DNA of 12,126 nt from JAKQHY01 sp034429675 (GTDB lineage Bacteria; Chloroflexota; Anaerolineae; B4-G1; SLSP01). The notes beneath the pieces were generated by a model that was given only the letters and a program-made list of their open reading frames with translations, was not told the DNA's origin and did no database searches. This document shows positions 1-7,153 of the stretch, in pieces (position 1 is the stretch's first letter; each line of letters starts with the position of its first letter). The position numbers and the translations under genes were made by a program. The stretch lies in NCBI GenBank assembly GCA_034429675.1, contig DAOUFX010000266.1, positions 1 through 12,126 on the forward strand. Direction: 5' to 3'.

Positions 1-12
1 CGGGGGTACCCG

Positions 13-57
13 CCCGCGAAAACCCCTTTTTACCCCCGCGTAAGCGGGCTATTTTCG
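13..57 (+). promoter_or_regulatory. Stem-loop leader immediately before the tldD ribosome site
   Basis: A short stem CCCGC (35-39) / GCGGG (44-48) with loop GTAA sits inside an outer pairing CGAAAA (17-22) / TTTTCG (52-57). The outer arm ends just before the AAGGAGG ribosome site at 59-65. A second CCCGC at 13-17 could compete for the same GCGGG strand. It could be the weak terminator of an upstream gene, since the inner stem is followed by CTATTTT, or a structured 5' leader of tldD. The sequence does not decide between these, and no promoter is visible in the 70 bases available. Confidence 0.3.
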
Positions 58-70
58 AAGGAGGTCCTTA

Positions 71-1441
71 ATGAGAGAAAAAATCGAAGTTGCCCTGAAA
101 AGCAGCCGCGCGGATTACACCGAAATCCGCCTGGAAGAGAGAGAATCGTCCCAGGTCACCTTTCGCGGGGCGGAACTGGAAGACGCCAACATCCTGATTG
201 ACGCCGGCGGTATCGTGCGCTGCCTCTGCAAAGATGGCGGGTGGGGCATCGCCACATTCAACGATCGCGACGATCTTGTCGCCAAAGTCGAACAAGCTTA
301 CCAGTGCGCCAAAGCCGTTCAAGTCGAAGAGCCTATCAAGCTGGCGCCGGTTCCTGTGGTCGAGGAACGCCTGACGGTCGCGCTGGAACGTGACTTCCGC
401 GACGTCTCGTTGTCCGAAAAGAAAGCCCTCATCGAAAATTACAACGCCATTTTGCTGGGATACGACGCCAAAATCGTGGACACGATTGCCGGGTACTACG
501 ACAGGTTCAGCCGGGTCCACTTCGCTACTTCCGAAGGAACGTGGATTGAGGAGGAGCGCCCGGAAATCGGACTCTATCTGTTTGCCATCGCCCGCGACGG
601 CGACAACGTCCAGCAATGCTACGAAAGCCGTGCAGCGCAACGGGGGTTCGAACACGTCCAAAACTGTGAAGAGCTGGCGCGCACCGCCGCTCGTCACGCG
701 GTGGAGTTGCTAGGCGCCGAAACGGTCGCCGGCGGGCAGTATCCCGTCATCATTAACCCGAAGTTGGCCGGCGTTTTCATCCACGAAGCCTTCGGCCATC
801 TTTCCGAATCGGATTTCATCTACCAGAATCCTCAGGCGCAAGAGATGATGGTGCTGGGACGGCGATTCGGACAGGAGTTTCTCAATGTCTTCGACGACGG
901 CGCCGCCCCCGGTCTGCGCGGCACGCACAAATATGACGACGAAGGTACCCCTACCCGGCGCAACGACCTGCTCAAGAACGGCGTCCTGGTCGGGCGACTG
1001 CACTCCCGCGAGACGGCGGCCAAACTGAGCGAGACACCCACCGGCAACGCTCGCGCCATCCACTACCGCCATCCCCCCATCGTGCGAATGACCAACACGG
1101 CCATCGAAAATGGGACATCATCATTTGAAGACCTGATCAAAGACATCAAGCTGGGAATTTACGCCTGCGACGCTTATGGCGGCAACACCTATCTGGAAAC
1201 CTTCTCGTTCAGTTCCGGCTACGCTTATATGATCCGCGACGGGCAAATCGCCGAAATGGTCAAAGACGTGATCCTGGCCGGGAATCTGTTCAGCACTTTG
1301 ATGAACATTGACGCCATCGGCAATGACTTCAAATGGATTCAAGAAGCCGGCGGCTGCGGCAAAGGCGGTCAGGCGCCGTTACCCGTCACCTTCGGCGCGC
1401 CGCACGTGCGGATTCAAAACGTTGTGATCGGAGGAAAATAA
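71..1441 (+). CDS. tldD: TldD zinc metallopeptidase subunit
   Basis: This 456-residue protein is a full-length TldD family (U62) member. TldD with TldE forms a cytoplasmic protease that digests unfolded peptides. In some bacteria it matures ribosomal peptides (microcin B17, PQQ precursor) and affects CcdA stability. The metal-binding HExxxH motif is visible as HEAFGH at residues 238-243. The conserved YDDEGTP segment is near 288, and the C-terminal GGCGKGGQ segment carries Cys429, matching the cysteine ligand region of the family. The start is fixed by AAGGAGG six to seven bases upstream. It ends two bases before tldE, and the tldE ribosome site lies inside its last codons, so the two form an operon. 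No RiPP precursor or cyclodehydratase gene is seen nearby, so a general peptide-turnover role is more likely than antibiotic maturation, although the window is small. Confidence 0.95.
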   Translation: MREKIEVALKSSRADYTEIRLEERESSQVTFRGAELEDANILIDAGGIVRCLCKDGGWGIATFNDRDDLVAKVEQAYQCAKAVQVEEPIKLAPVPVVEERLTVALERDFRDVSLSEKKALIENYNAILLGYDAKIVDTIAGYYDRFSRVHFATSEGTWIEEERPEIGLYLFAIARDGDNVQQCYESRAAQRGFEHVQNCEELARTAARHAVELLGAETVAGGQYPVIINPKLAGVFIHEAFGHLSESDFIYQNPQAQEMMVLGRRFGQEFLNVFDDGAAPGLRGTHKYDDEGTPTRRNDLLKNGVLVGRLHSRETAAKLSETPTGNARAIHYRHPPIVRMTNTAIENGTSSFEDLIKDIKLGIYACDAYGGNTYLETFSFSSGYAYMIRDGQIAEMVKDVILAGNLFSTLMNIDAIGNDFKWIQEAGGCGKGGQAPLPVTFGAPHVRIQNVVIGGK

Positions 1442-1443
1442 CC

Positions 1444-2748
1444 ATGGATGTGTTGGCGCACTTAATACCCCAGGTCGAACAGGCAGAAGTGTTGCTTTCC
1501 CACTACGAAGCCACCAAGATAGAATTTGAAGCCAATCAGCTGAAAAGCAGTTCCGTTGAGGAGACCAGCGGCATTGCAGTAAGAGTGGTCAAAAATGGAC
1601 GTGTCGGGTTCGCCGCATCCGGCGATATGACGGCGCTGGATAAGCTGGTGCGAAATGTCATGGAATCAGCGCAATACAGCGAAAAAACGCCGTTGGCATT
1701 TCCCGGGCCGCAGCCCGGGCCGCGCGTCGTCACCTTCGACCCCACCATTGTCGAATTGCCGGTAGCCCGCATGGTGGAGATCGGGAAAGAAATCGTGGCC
1801 TATCTTCGCGACATTGACCCGGAAGTGCTGATCAGTGTGAGTATCAATCGCGGCATCCAACGCGCGACTATCCGCAACCAGGCCGGCGCCGACGTCAGTT
1901 TCGAACGCTCGCCGTTTTTCCTCATGGCCAGCATCGAGCGCGTCAAAGGCGATGACGTTCTCTCCATCTACGACATGCTCGGCACGACGGTTTGGCAAGC
2001 CGATTATATGGCCTTCGTCCGAAAATTGGGTGAGAAATTGCGGCTGGCCCAGCAAATCACCACGCTCAAACCGGGGCGAATGCCCGTCCTTTTCTCGCCG
2101 ACCGGCGCAGTGACCCTGACCTTACCCTTGATGGAGGGCGTCAACGGCAAAAATGTCTACAAAGACATCTCGCCGATGACGGGCAAGGTGGGCGAAAAGT
2201 TGTTTGACGAGAGAATCACCCTGGTAGATGACCCGACAATCAACGGCAAATTCGGCAGCGCAACCTACGACGATGAAGGCGTGCCGCACCGGCGCAACGT
2301 TCTCATCGGCGATGGCGTGCTCAACGGCTTCCTCTACGATCTCAAGACCGCCGCGCAATCCGGCGTCGAATCCACCGGCAACGGCGCGCGGGGATTGTTC
2401 AACCGCCCCAACCCGGCGCCCACCAATCTGCTGATCCGGCCCGGAGCAACGCCGCTGGCCGAGATGATTGCCGGCATTGACGAGGGGCTGTTGGTCGAAA
2501 ACGTCCTGGGACTGGGACAGGGTAACACCATCTCCGGCGCGTTCTCCAACCCGCTCGCCCTGGGCTTCAAAATCGAAAAAGGCGAAATCGTGGGGCGTGT
2601 CAAGGATGTCTCTATCGCCGGCAATGTCTACGAAGTGCTCCAGGGAGCGCACGTTGCCGCCGTCAGCAAAGAAACGGAATGGATCTACACCAACTTCAAC
2701 CTGCCATACATCCTGCTGGAGGATATGAACGTCGCCGGCAAAAAGTAG
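1444..2748 (+). CDS. tldE: TldE (PmbA) subunit of the TldD/TldE protease
   Basis: This 434-residue protein is the non-catalytic partner of TldD. It shares the fold, with YDDEGVP near residue 275 and a following STGNGARG segment, but has no HExxxH motif, as expected for TldE/PmbA. The start at 1444 is chosen because GGAGG (1430-1434) lies nine bases upstream. A longer reading frame that begins at 1333 inside tldD has no such signal. The subunits form a heterodimer in which TldE helps close the active-site chamber (known for the family). The stop codon TAG is part of the first unit of a GTAGACA heptamer repeat, so the end of the gene merges with the repeat tract. Homologues are often annotated as metallopeptidase TldD-related protein or PmbA. 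Confidence 0.93.
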   Translation: MDVLAHLIPQVEQAEVLLSHYEATKIEFEANQLKSSSVEETSGIAVRVVKNGRVGFAASGDMTALDKLVRNVMESAQYSEKTPLAFPGPQPGPRVVTFDPTIVELPVARMVEIGKEIVAYLRDIDPEVLISVSINRGIQRATIRNQAGADVSFERSPFFLMASIERVKGDDVLSIYDMLGTTVWQADYMAFVRKLGEKLRLAQQITTLKPGRMPVLFSPTGAVTLTLPLMEGVNGKNVYKDISPMTGKVGEKLFDERITLVDDPTINGKFGSATYDDEGVPHRRNVLIGDGVLNGFLYDLKTAAQSGVESTGNGARGLFNRPNPAPTNLLIRPGATPLAEMIAGIDEGLLVENVLGLGQGNTISGAFSNPLALGFKIEKGEIVGRVKDVSIAGNVYEVLQGAHVAAVSKETEWIYTNFNLPYILLEDMNVAGKK

Positions 2749-2786
2749 ACGGTAGACAGTAGACAGTAGACAGTAGACGGTAAACA
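2745..2786. repeat. GTAGACA heptamer tandem repeat
   Basis: Six consecutive 7-base units are seen: GTAGACG, three GTAGACA, GTAGACG and GTAAACA. The first unit contains the stop codon of tldE. A run of seven G follows (2787-2793). The period of seven is not a multiple of three and the tract lies outside coding sequence apart from the stop. Function is unknown; slipped-strand expansion is the simplest origin. Confidence 0.9.
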
Positions 2787-2794
2787 GGGGGGGC

Positions 2795-2900
2795 GTGAAG
2801 GGTGATGCGTGAAACGTGAAATCCGTAATCCGTAATTCGCTGACCCGCCGATTCGCTCTGACTCGCATCTTAACTTGCAACTTGAAACTTGAAACTCTCC
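2795..2900. repeat. Mosaic of further 7-base repeat families
   Basis: The same 7-base register continues with different words. GTGAAGG, GTGATGC, GTGAAAC and GTGAAAT run from 2795 to 2822. Two CCGTAAT follow (2823-2836), then degenerate TCGCTGA/TTCGCTC-like units. ACTTGCA and two ACTTGAA run from 2873 to 2893. Together with the GTAGACA tract, almost the whole tldE-amylase spacer is periodic. No promoter or terminator could be recognised in it. The amylase ribosome site AGGAGA follows directly. Confidence 0.8.
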
Positions 2901-2913
2901 CAGGAGACATCTC

Positions 2914-4644
2914 ATGAAAAAACTCTGGCTCGTTTTGACGGTAATCCTGACGGCGTGCGGCGCCCCCACCGTGGCTCCGACCGCCACCCCCACCGGCACT
3001 CCGGCGCCGACGGTTCGACCCACGGCAACGCCGCTGCCGACCGTCGAGACGGATCTCGCCATCGTGCAGCCGCGCGAGCCGGTCGCCTTCGCGCCGGTGG
3101 GCATGGACGGCGTCCTCGTCGCCGGAACGGACGGCGCGCCCTGGTGGAATGACACGGTCTTCTACGAAATCTTCGTCCGCAGCTTCTACGACAGCGACGG
3201 CGACGGCGTGGGCGACATCAACGGCCTCATCGAACGCCTGGACTACCTCAACGACGGCGACCCCGCCACCGCCGACGACCTGGGCGTCACCGGCATCTGG
3301 CTGATGCCCATCGCCCAGTCGCCCAGCTACCACGGCTACGACGTGACCGATTACTACAAAGTGGACGACGAATACGGCACCAACGAGGATTTTAAACGGC
3401 TGATCAACGCGGCGCACCAGCGCGGCATCCGCGTTATCGTGGATATGGTGCTCAACCACACCTCGGCGCAGCACCCCTGGTTCGAGGGCGCTCGCAGCGA
3501 CGCGAATTCCGAATACCGCGATTGGTATCTGTGGGCCGACAGCCCGGGAATCAAAGGATGGCACAAGAACGGGACGAGGAACGAGTACTACTACGGCCTT
3601 TTCTGGGATCAAATGCCCGACCTGAACTACGACAATCCCGAAGTCACCGCCGAGATGCACAATGTCATCCGCTTTTGGCTGGAAGAGATGGGCGTGGATG
3701 GCTTCCGGCTGGATGCGATCAAACACCTGATCGAAGTAGATGGCCGGCTGGAAAACACCGACGCCACCCACACGTGGCTGGAAGGCTTCCGCACTTTCTA
3801 CAAAGGCATCAACCCCGACGCCCTCACCGTCGGCGAAGTCTGGAGCCCCTCCAGCGCCGTCGTAGAGTACATCGGCGACGAGTTGGATCTGGCCTTCGAG
3901 TTCGACATGGCCGACGCGATTCTGGGCGCTGCCGGCACCGGGCAAACCTCAAGCCTGAAGATGGCGCAGAAAACCGTCCTGCGCACCTACCCGCCCAACC
4001 AGTTCGCCACCTTCCTCGCCAACCACGACCAGAACCGCGCGCGCTCGTCCCTGATGAACGACGAACAGGCCAAGCTCGCGGCGACGCTGCAACTGGCCTT
4101 CCCCGGCGTGCCCTTCATCTACTACGGCGAAGAAATCGCCATGCAGGGCGCAAAACCTGACGAGAACATCCGCCGCCCGATGCAGTGGACTGCGGACGGC
4201 GGCTTCTCGACCGGGACGCCCTGGCGCGGCTATTTTGAGGATTACCAGGAACGCAACGTCGCCGCGCAGCAGCAGGACGCCAACTCGGTGTGGCAGCACT
4301 ACGACGCGCTCATCCAACTGCGCAACACACACACCGCCCTGCGCACCGGCAACACCTGGATCATCGGCTCTGATCGCACCCAGGTCTACGGCTACGTGCG
4401 CGCCAACGACGATGAAATCATCCTGGTGTTGGTCAATCTGAGCAAGAACCCGCTGGAAGGGTACAGCATCACCCTCGGCGAGGGGCCGTTCAAGGACACC
4501 ATGCAACCGGCGCTGCTGCTGGGCGCCGGGCAGACCCACCCGCTGGTCATCAACGACGCCGGGGGGTTGGAGCCAAGCCGCCCGATTGACGTGCTGCCCG
4601 GCTACGGGAGCGTTATCCTCCAGTACAGCAACCAGAGAAATTGA
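2914..4644 (+). CDS. Secreted GH13 alpha-amylase family lipoprotein
   Basis: This 576-residue glycoside hydrolase acts on alpha-glucans or maltooligosaccharides outside the cytoplasm. The N-terminus MKKLWLVLTVILTAC is a lipoprotein signal with lipobox LTAC (Cys15), followed by a Thr/Pro/Ala-rich linker to about residue 45. The GH13 barrel then shows region I VDMVLNH (176-182), MPDLN (234-238), region II GFRLDAIKH with nucleophile Asp267, region III VGEVW with acid/base Glu308, and region IV NHDQ with Asp372. All catalytic residues are present. MPDLN is the mark of the group intermediate between oligo-1,6-glucosidases and neopullulanases (GH13_36-like, which includes a Thermotoga lipoprotein amylase). 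A C-terminal beta domain of about 90 residues completes it. The start has AGGAGA eight bases upstream. Exact specificity (amylase, pullulanase or glucosidase) cannot be read from sequence. It ends 18 bases from a convergent gene. Confidence 0.93.
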   Translation: MKKLWLVLTVILTACGAPTVAPTATPTGTPAPTVRPTATPLPTVETDLAIVQPREPVAFAPVGMDGVLVAGTDGAPWWNDTVFYEIFVRSFYDSDGDGVGDINGLIERLDYLNDGDPATADDLGVTGIWLMPIAQSPSYHGYDVTDYYKVDDEYGTNEDFKRLINAAHQRGIRVIVDMVLNHTSAQHPWFEGARSDANSEYRDWYLWADSPGIKGWHKNGTRNEYYYGLFWDQMPDLNYDNPEVTAEMHNVIRFWLEEMGVDGFRLDAIKHLIEVDGRLENTDATHTWLEGFRTFYKGINPDALTVGEVWSPSSAVVEYIGDELDLAFEFDMADAILGAAGTGQTSSLKMAQKTVLRTYPPNQFATFLANHDQNRARSSLMNDEQAKLAATLQLAFPGVPFIYYGEEIAMQGAKPDENIRRPMQWTADGGFSTGTPWRGYFEDYQERNVAAQQQDANSVWQHYDALIQLRNTHTALRTGNTWIIGSDRTQVYGYVRANDDEIILVLVNLSKNPLEGYSITLGEGPFKDTMQPALLLGAGQTHPLVINDAGGLEPSRPIDVLPGYGSVILQYSNQRN

Positions 4645-4662
4645 TCAATGAGTTGCTGATGG

Positions 4663-5442
4663 TCAAAAATCTGTCCTGGAATCCGCGAGCTGCACAGGAA
4701 CGGCAATCACCATCAACTCCGAAGTTGCGCCATTCGCATTTCTTGCCAGAATGATGTCGTCGCCGGGGAAACTCCAATATCCCCCGGCGGCAAGATGGCG
4801 GGGCGCTTCATCTTCTTGATGTGTGCGTTCGGGTGCGATTTCAAGCAAACCCCTTTTGCACATCACAAGAAGATGATGGCCCGGCGCCGCAATTCTCGCC
4901 GTGGCCCCCGGAGCAAGGATGCGAGCGAAGGCACTGAACGAGGGGTGTGCATATTCCGGCGGCCAGGAGAGGGCATCACGAGCAGGAGATGGCCGGGCAG
5001 CGGGACTACGGCGTATTTCAATTCCCATGAGACACACTTCATCCCGATTACGCGGCGAGGCTATGGCACGATGAACAGTTGGGCGGCTTCTGGTAGGCAT
5101 GAAGAAAGACAACCCATCCGGCAGGTACCCCGCACCGGTGAACGCATTTTGTAGAGCAAGCCACAACTGCCGGTAAAGAGGGAAACTGCGTGGGAAAACC
5201 ATAGGGCTACGCCGCGCGCCCCTGAAACCAATCGTGCGCATGGCGCCGCCCTTTATCACGACATAAAGCGTGTCTTCTGAATGCCGGTGATAATCGGTGG
5301 CCTGCCCCGGCGACAGAGTCACGCCATAGACTCGGAAATACCCGTCGGCATACACTTCCTTATGCAAAGGCTCGTCGGCCACTTCAACATAGGCAGACGC
5401 AGCAGTATTGTCCGAGGTTGCGGAGTTCGTAAGGTGGCTCAT
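4663..5442 (-). CDS. Two-domain cupin protein of unknown function
   Basis: This 259-residue predicted cytoplasmic protein has two cupin-like halves. The N-terminal half has the segment YHRHSED (residues 51-57), in which His52, His54 and Glu56 resemble cupin motif 1. PTVHRA follows, with His124 as motif 2, after a long insertion rich in aromatic residues. The C-terminal half (about 168-250) has a second jelly-roll pattern but lacks the full metal-ligand set. The start at 5442 is preferred over a longer frame because its ATG overlaps the epimerase stop (ATGA), with GAGG about eight bases upstream. This overlap implies translational coupling with the epimerase, so both probably act in one small-molecule pathway. 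The metal-binding residues suggest an enzyme or sugar/acid-binding protein, but no substrate can be named. Confidence 0.7.
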   Translation of the reverse strand: MSHLTNSATSDNTAASAYVEVADEPLHKEVYADGYFRVYGVTLSPGQATDYHRHSEDTLYVVIKGGAMRTIGFRGARRSPMVFPRSFPLYRQLWLALQNAFTGAGYLPDGLSFFMPTRSRPTVHRAIASPRNRDEVCLMGIEIRRSPAARPSPARDALSWPPEYAHPSFSAFARILAPGATARIAAPGHHLLVMCKRGLLEIAPERTHQEDEAPRHLAAGGYWSFPGDDIILARNANGATSELMVIAVPVQLADSRTDF

Positions 5443-6425
5443 AGAAGGTCCTCGCTCTGCAACCAGGCAACCGAATCCTTGATCATTACACTCAAGGGAG
5501 AGGTGTGGTAGCCCAGAACGTCCGTGGCCTTGCTGTAATCGCAACGAATATGGGAAACGGCGCGGTTATACTTCTCAGGAGTAAGCACCGGTTCCTTGCC
5601 GTCAATTTTCGACTTCAGGAAAAATACACCGACCATCAGCCTGAGCAACCACGCGGGTTGTACCTGGTGCGTTTCCGGTTTTCCGAGTAAACGCTCCACC
5701 TCGTTGATCACATCAATGAAACGGGCTTCTGTCCCCCCCAACAAATAATTCTCACCGGGGATTCCCTTGTCAACGGCGCTGATATGTGCATCCACAACAT
5801 CCTTCACGTAACACCACATTGCCTTTCCGGGAGGCGCAGCGAGAAGCCGGCCACTATAAATCGGCCTGATAAACTGTCGCGCCCAATTGTTAGTGTCGTA
5901 CGGGCCGATGATGTTGCACGGATTCAGAATGACGGCGCTCAATCCACGTCCGACGGCATCCTTGACAATAGACTCCGCCAGAAATTTGGTCCGGTGATAT
6001 TGCATGCCACAAGTCGGAGCATTGGATACAGTTTGCTCATTGATGCATTCGTGGGGGTGATGGCCGAAAGCAGAAATGGAGGAAGTATAAATGAAACGCC
6101 GTACATGCTTCTTCATAGCGGCATTTACGACATTCCGGGTGCCGTCAACGTTGTCGAGATATTGTTGGGCATTATTCCTGGACCAGGCACTGGTATTGGC
6201 CGCCAGATGAAAGACTGCATCTGCACCCTCAGGAATAGCGCGATCTAGCAAATCGGCGTCGCTCAGGTTGCCCGCTACCATCGTCTCCGCATATTTCGAG
6301 AGATAGTGCAAATTATCTGAAGGGAGATGGAGCGCAACAATGCTCCAATTTTGCTGCGAAAGTTCCCGGACAAGATTGAGGCCGAGAAATCCTGTAGCCC
6401 CTGTTACAAAAGCTGTTCGCTGCAT
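5439..6425 (-). CDS. NAD(P)-dependent epimerase/reductase (extended SDR)
   Basis: This 328-residue Rossmann-fold oxidoreductase belongs to the extended short-chain dehydrogenase family. The nucleotide-binding motif TGATGFLG is at residues 8-15. A TSS segment supplies the expected catalytic Ser. The YxxxK pair is Tyr143/Lys147 in YHRTK. A downstream NIIGPYD segment and a C-terminal substrate domain resemble dihydroflavonol 4-reductase-like and sugar-nucleotide epimerase proteins. The substrate is unknown. The start has AAAGGAG seven bases upstream and lies about 22 bases below a predicted transcription start. It is the first gene of a two-gene unit with the cupin protein, which it overlaps by four bases. 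Its base composition is closer to the regulator upstream than to the GC-rich ene-reductase. Confidence 0.88.
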   Translation of the reverse strand: MQRTAFVTGATGFLGLNLVRELSQQNWSIVALHLPSDNLHYLSKYAETMVAGNLSDADLLDRAIPEGADAVFHLAANTSAWSRNNAQQYLDNVDGTRNVVNAAMKKHVRRFIYTSSISAFGHHPHECINEQTVSNAPTCGMQYHRTKFLAESIVKDAVGRGLSAVILNPCNIIGPYDTNNWARQFIRPIYSGRLLAAPPGKAMWCYVKDVVDAHISAVDKGIPGENYLLGGTEARFIDVINEVERLLGKPETHQVQPAWLLRLMVGVFFLKSKIDGKEPVLTPEKYNRAVSHIRCDYSKATDVLGYHTSPLSVMIKDSVAWLQSEDLL

Positions 6426-6453
6426 TGTAAAACTCCTTTAAGGTATTTCACCT

Positions 6454-6482
6454 ACTTTAACATCCGCAGCGCAACATTTCAA
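6454..6482 (-). promoter_or_regulatory. Predicted sigma-70 promoter of the epimerase-cupin pair
   Basis: On the minus strand TTGAAA (6477-6482, five of six matches to TTGACA) and TAAAGT (6454-6459, four of six matches to TATAAT) are separated by exactly 17 bases. The predicted start near 6447 gives a leader of about 22 bases that contains the ribosome site at 6433-6439. The weak -10 element suggests dependence on an activator. Confidence 0.5.
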
Positions 6483-6494
6483 TAACCTAGGTTA
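6483..6494. promoter_or_regulatory. Perfect 12-bp palindrome TAACCTAGGTTA, candidate operator
   Basis: The palindrome directly abuts the -35 element of the epimerase promoter. Its centre falls at about -41.5, the class II position used by Crp/Fnr activators. It also contains the stop codon of the adjacent Crp/Fnr-type gene. The sequence differs from the E. coli Crp (TGTGA-N6-TCACA) and Fnr (TTGAT-N4-ATCAA) sites, so recognition by this regulator is inference from position and neighbourhood. Confidence 0.45.
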
Positions 6495-7100
6495 ACAAGA
6501 TTCACTTTCCCGCAATTTCCTCCGGATGCGGCTCAGGGCGACGGGTGTAATCCCCAGATATGAAGCGACATGATACTGGCGAATTCTGTCTTCCACCCCC
6601 GGAAAACGCTCTCTAAACTTTCTGTACCGCGTCTCGGCGTCATCCGAAAGGAACTCACTCTCCCGCCGTTCCTTTTCCACAAAAAGTAACTGGGTATATC
6701 TTGCAGTAATCGCCCGCCAACAAGGATGCCCCTGAAGTCCCCCAACGTACTGATCCAAACTAATATAAAGCAGATCTGAATCTTCGAGTGCTTGAATGTC
6801 ATACCAGGAAGTCGTATTCTCCAATATAGCGCTGAAGGCGGAAAGCATCCGTCCCTCGTCGCGGATAGCGAGTATCCTCTCCTCGCCGGATTCGGCGACG
6901 TAAAATACCCGGAATATCCCGGAGACAATAAAGGCCATTTTGTCAGGGACGGCCCCCGCCCGAATAAAGTACTCGTTCTTTCTCAGGTGGAGATGGCGCA
7001 GAGTCAAGACGCCCCTATCCCATTCATCATCGGGGATCTCGGCAAAAGAGCTAAGAACCCTGTGCACAAGGGTTAACCATTCAGGTTTAATCGGCTTCAT
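6492..7100 (-). CDS. Crp/Fnr-family transcriptional regulator
   Basis: This 202-residue protein has an N-terminal cyclic-nucleotide-binding-type beta barrel (about residues 36-115). A long helix follows (about 130-160, containing EKERRESEFL), then a winged helix-turn-helix at about 172-196 (RQYHVASYLGITPVALSRIR). This layout and the LSRIRRK ending match the Crp/Fnr subgroup common in Bacteroidetes and scattered elsewhere. The canonical cAMP phosphate-binding GE..RxA cassette is not evident and no cysteine cluster for an Fe-S centre is seen, so the signal is unknown. The start is constrained because an in-frame TGA directly precedes the ATG, while AAGGAG lies unusually far, about 19 bases upstream. 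It probably controls the epimerase-cupin genes downstream. GC is lower than in the ene-reductase: 29 of 60 bases in 6661-6720 against 40 of 60 in 7681-7740. Confidence 0.88.
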   Translation of the reverse strand: MKPIKPEWLTLVHRVLSSFAEIPDDEWDRGVLTLRHLHLRKNEYFIRAGAVPDKMAFIVSGIFRVFYVAESGEERILAIRDEGRMLSAFSAILENTTSWYDIQALEDSDLLYISLDQYVGGLQGHPCWRAITARYTQLLFVEKERRESEFLSDDAETRYRKFRERFPGVEDRIRQYHVASYLGITPVALSRIRRKLRESESC

Positions 7101-7153
7101 TCAAAATCTGCGAGTCTCACTCCTTTATCGCTTCGTCTCGAACCCTGTTCGCG

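Noticed and set aside
71..2748. RiPP biosynthesis locus built on tldD/tldE
   Set aside because: No precursor peptide, cyclodehydratase, radical SAM or exporter gene is visible next to the pair.
2122..3945. Very long minus-strand open frame opposite tldE and the amylase
   Set aside because: It is antisense to two clear genes and crosses the heptamer tract; GC-rich codon use in the real genes keeps the opposite frame open.
4641..4665. Bidirectional terminator between the amylase and cupin genes
   Set aside because: TTGATCA can pair with TGATGGTCAA only with a bulge, the stem is AT-rich, and there is no convincing U-tract.
7139..7151. CGAAC-CCT-GTTCG hairpin as a terminator after the ene-reductase
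   Set aside because: A five-base stem with no following T run; it does not separate the ene-reductase from the regulator convincingly.
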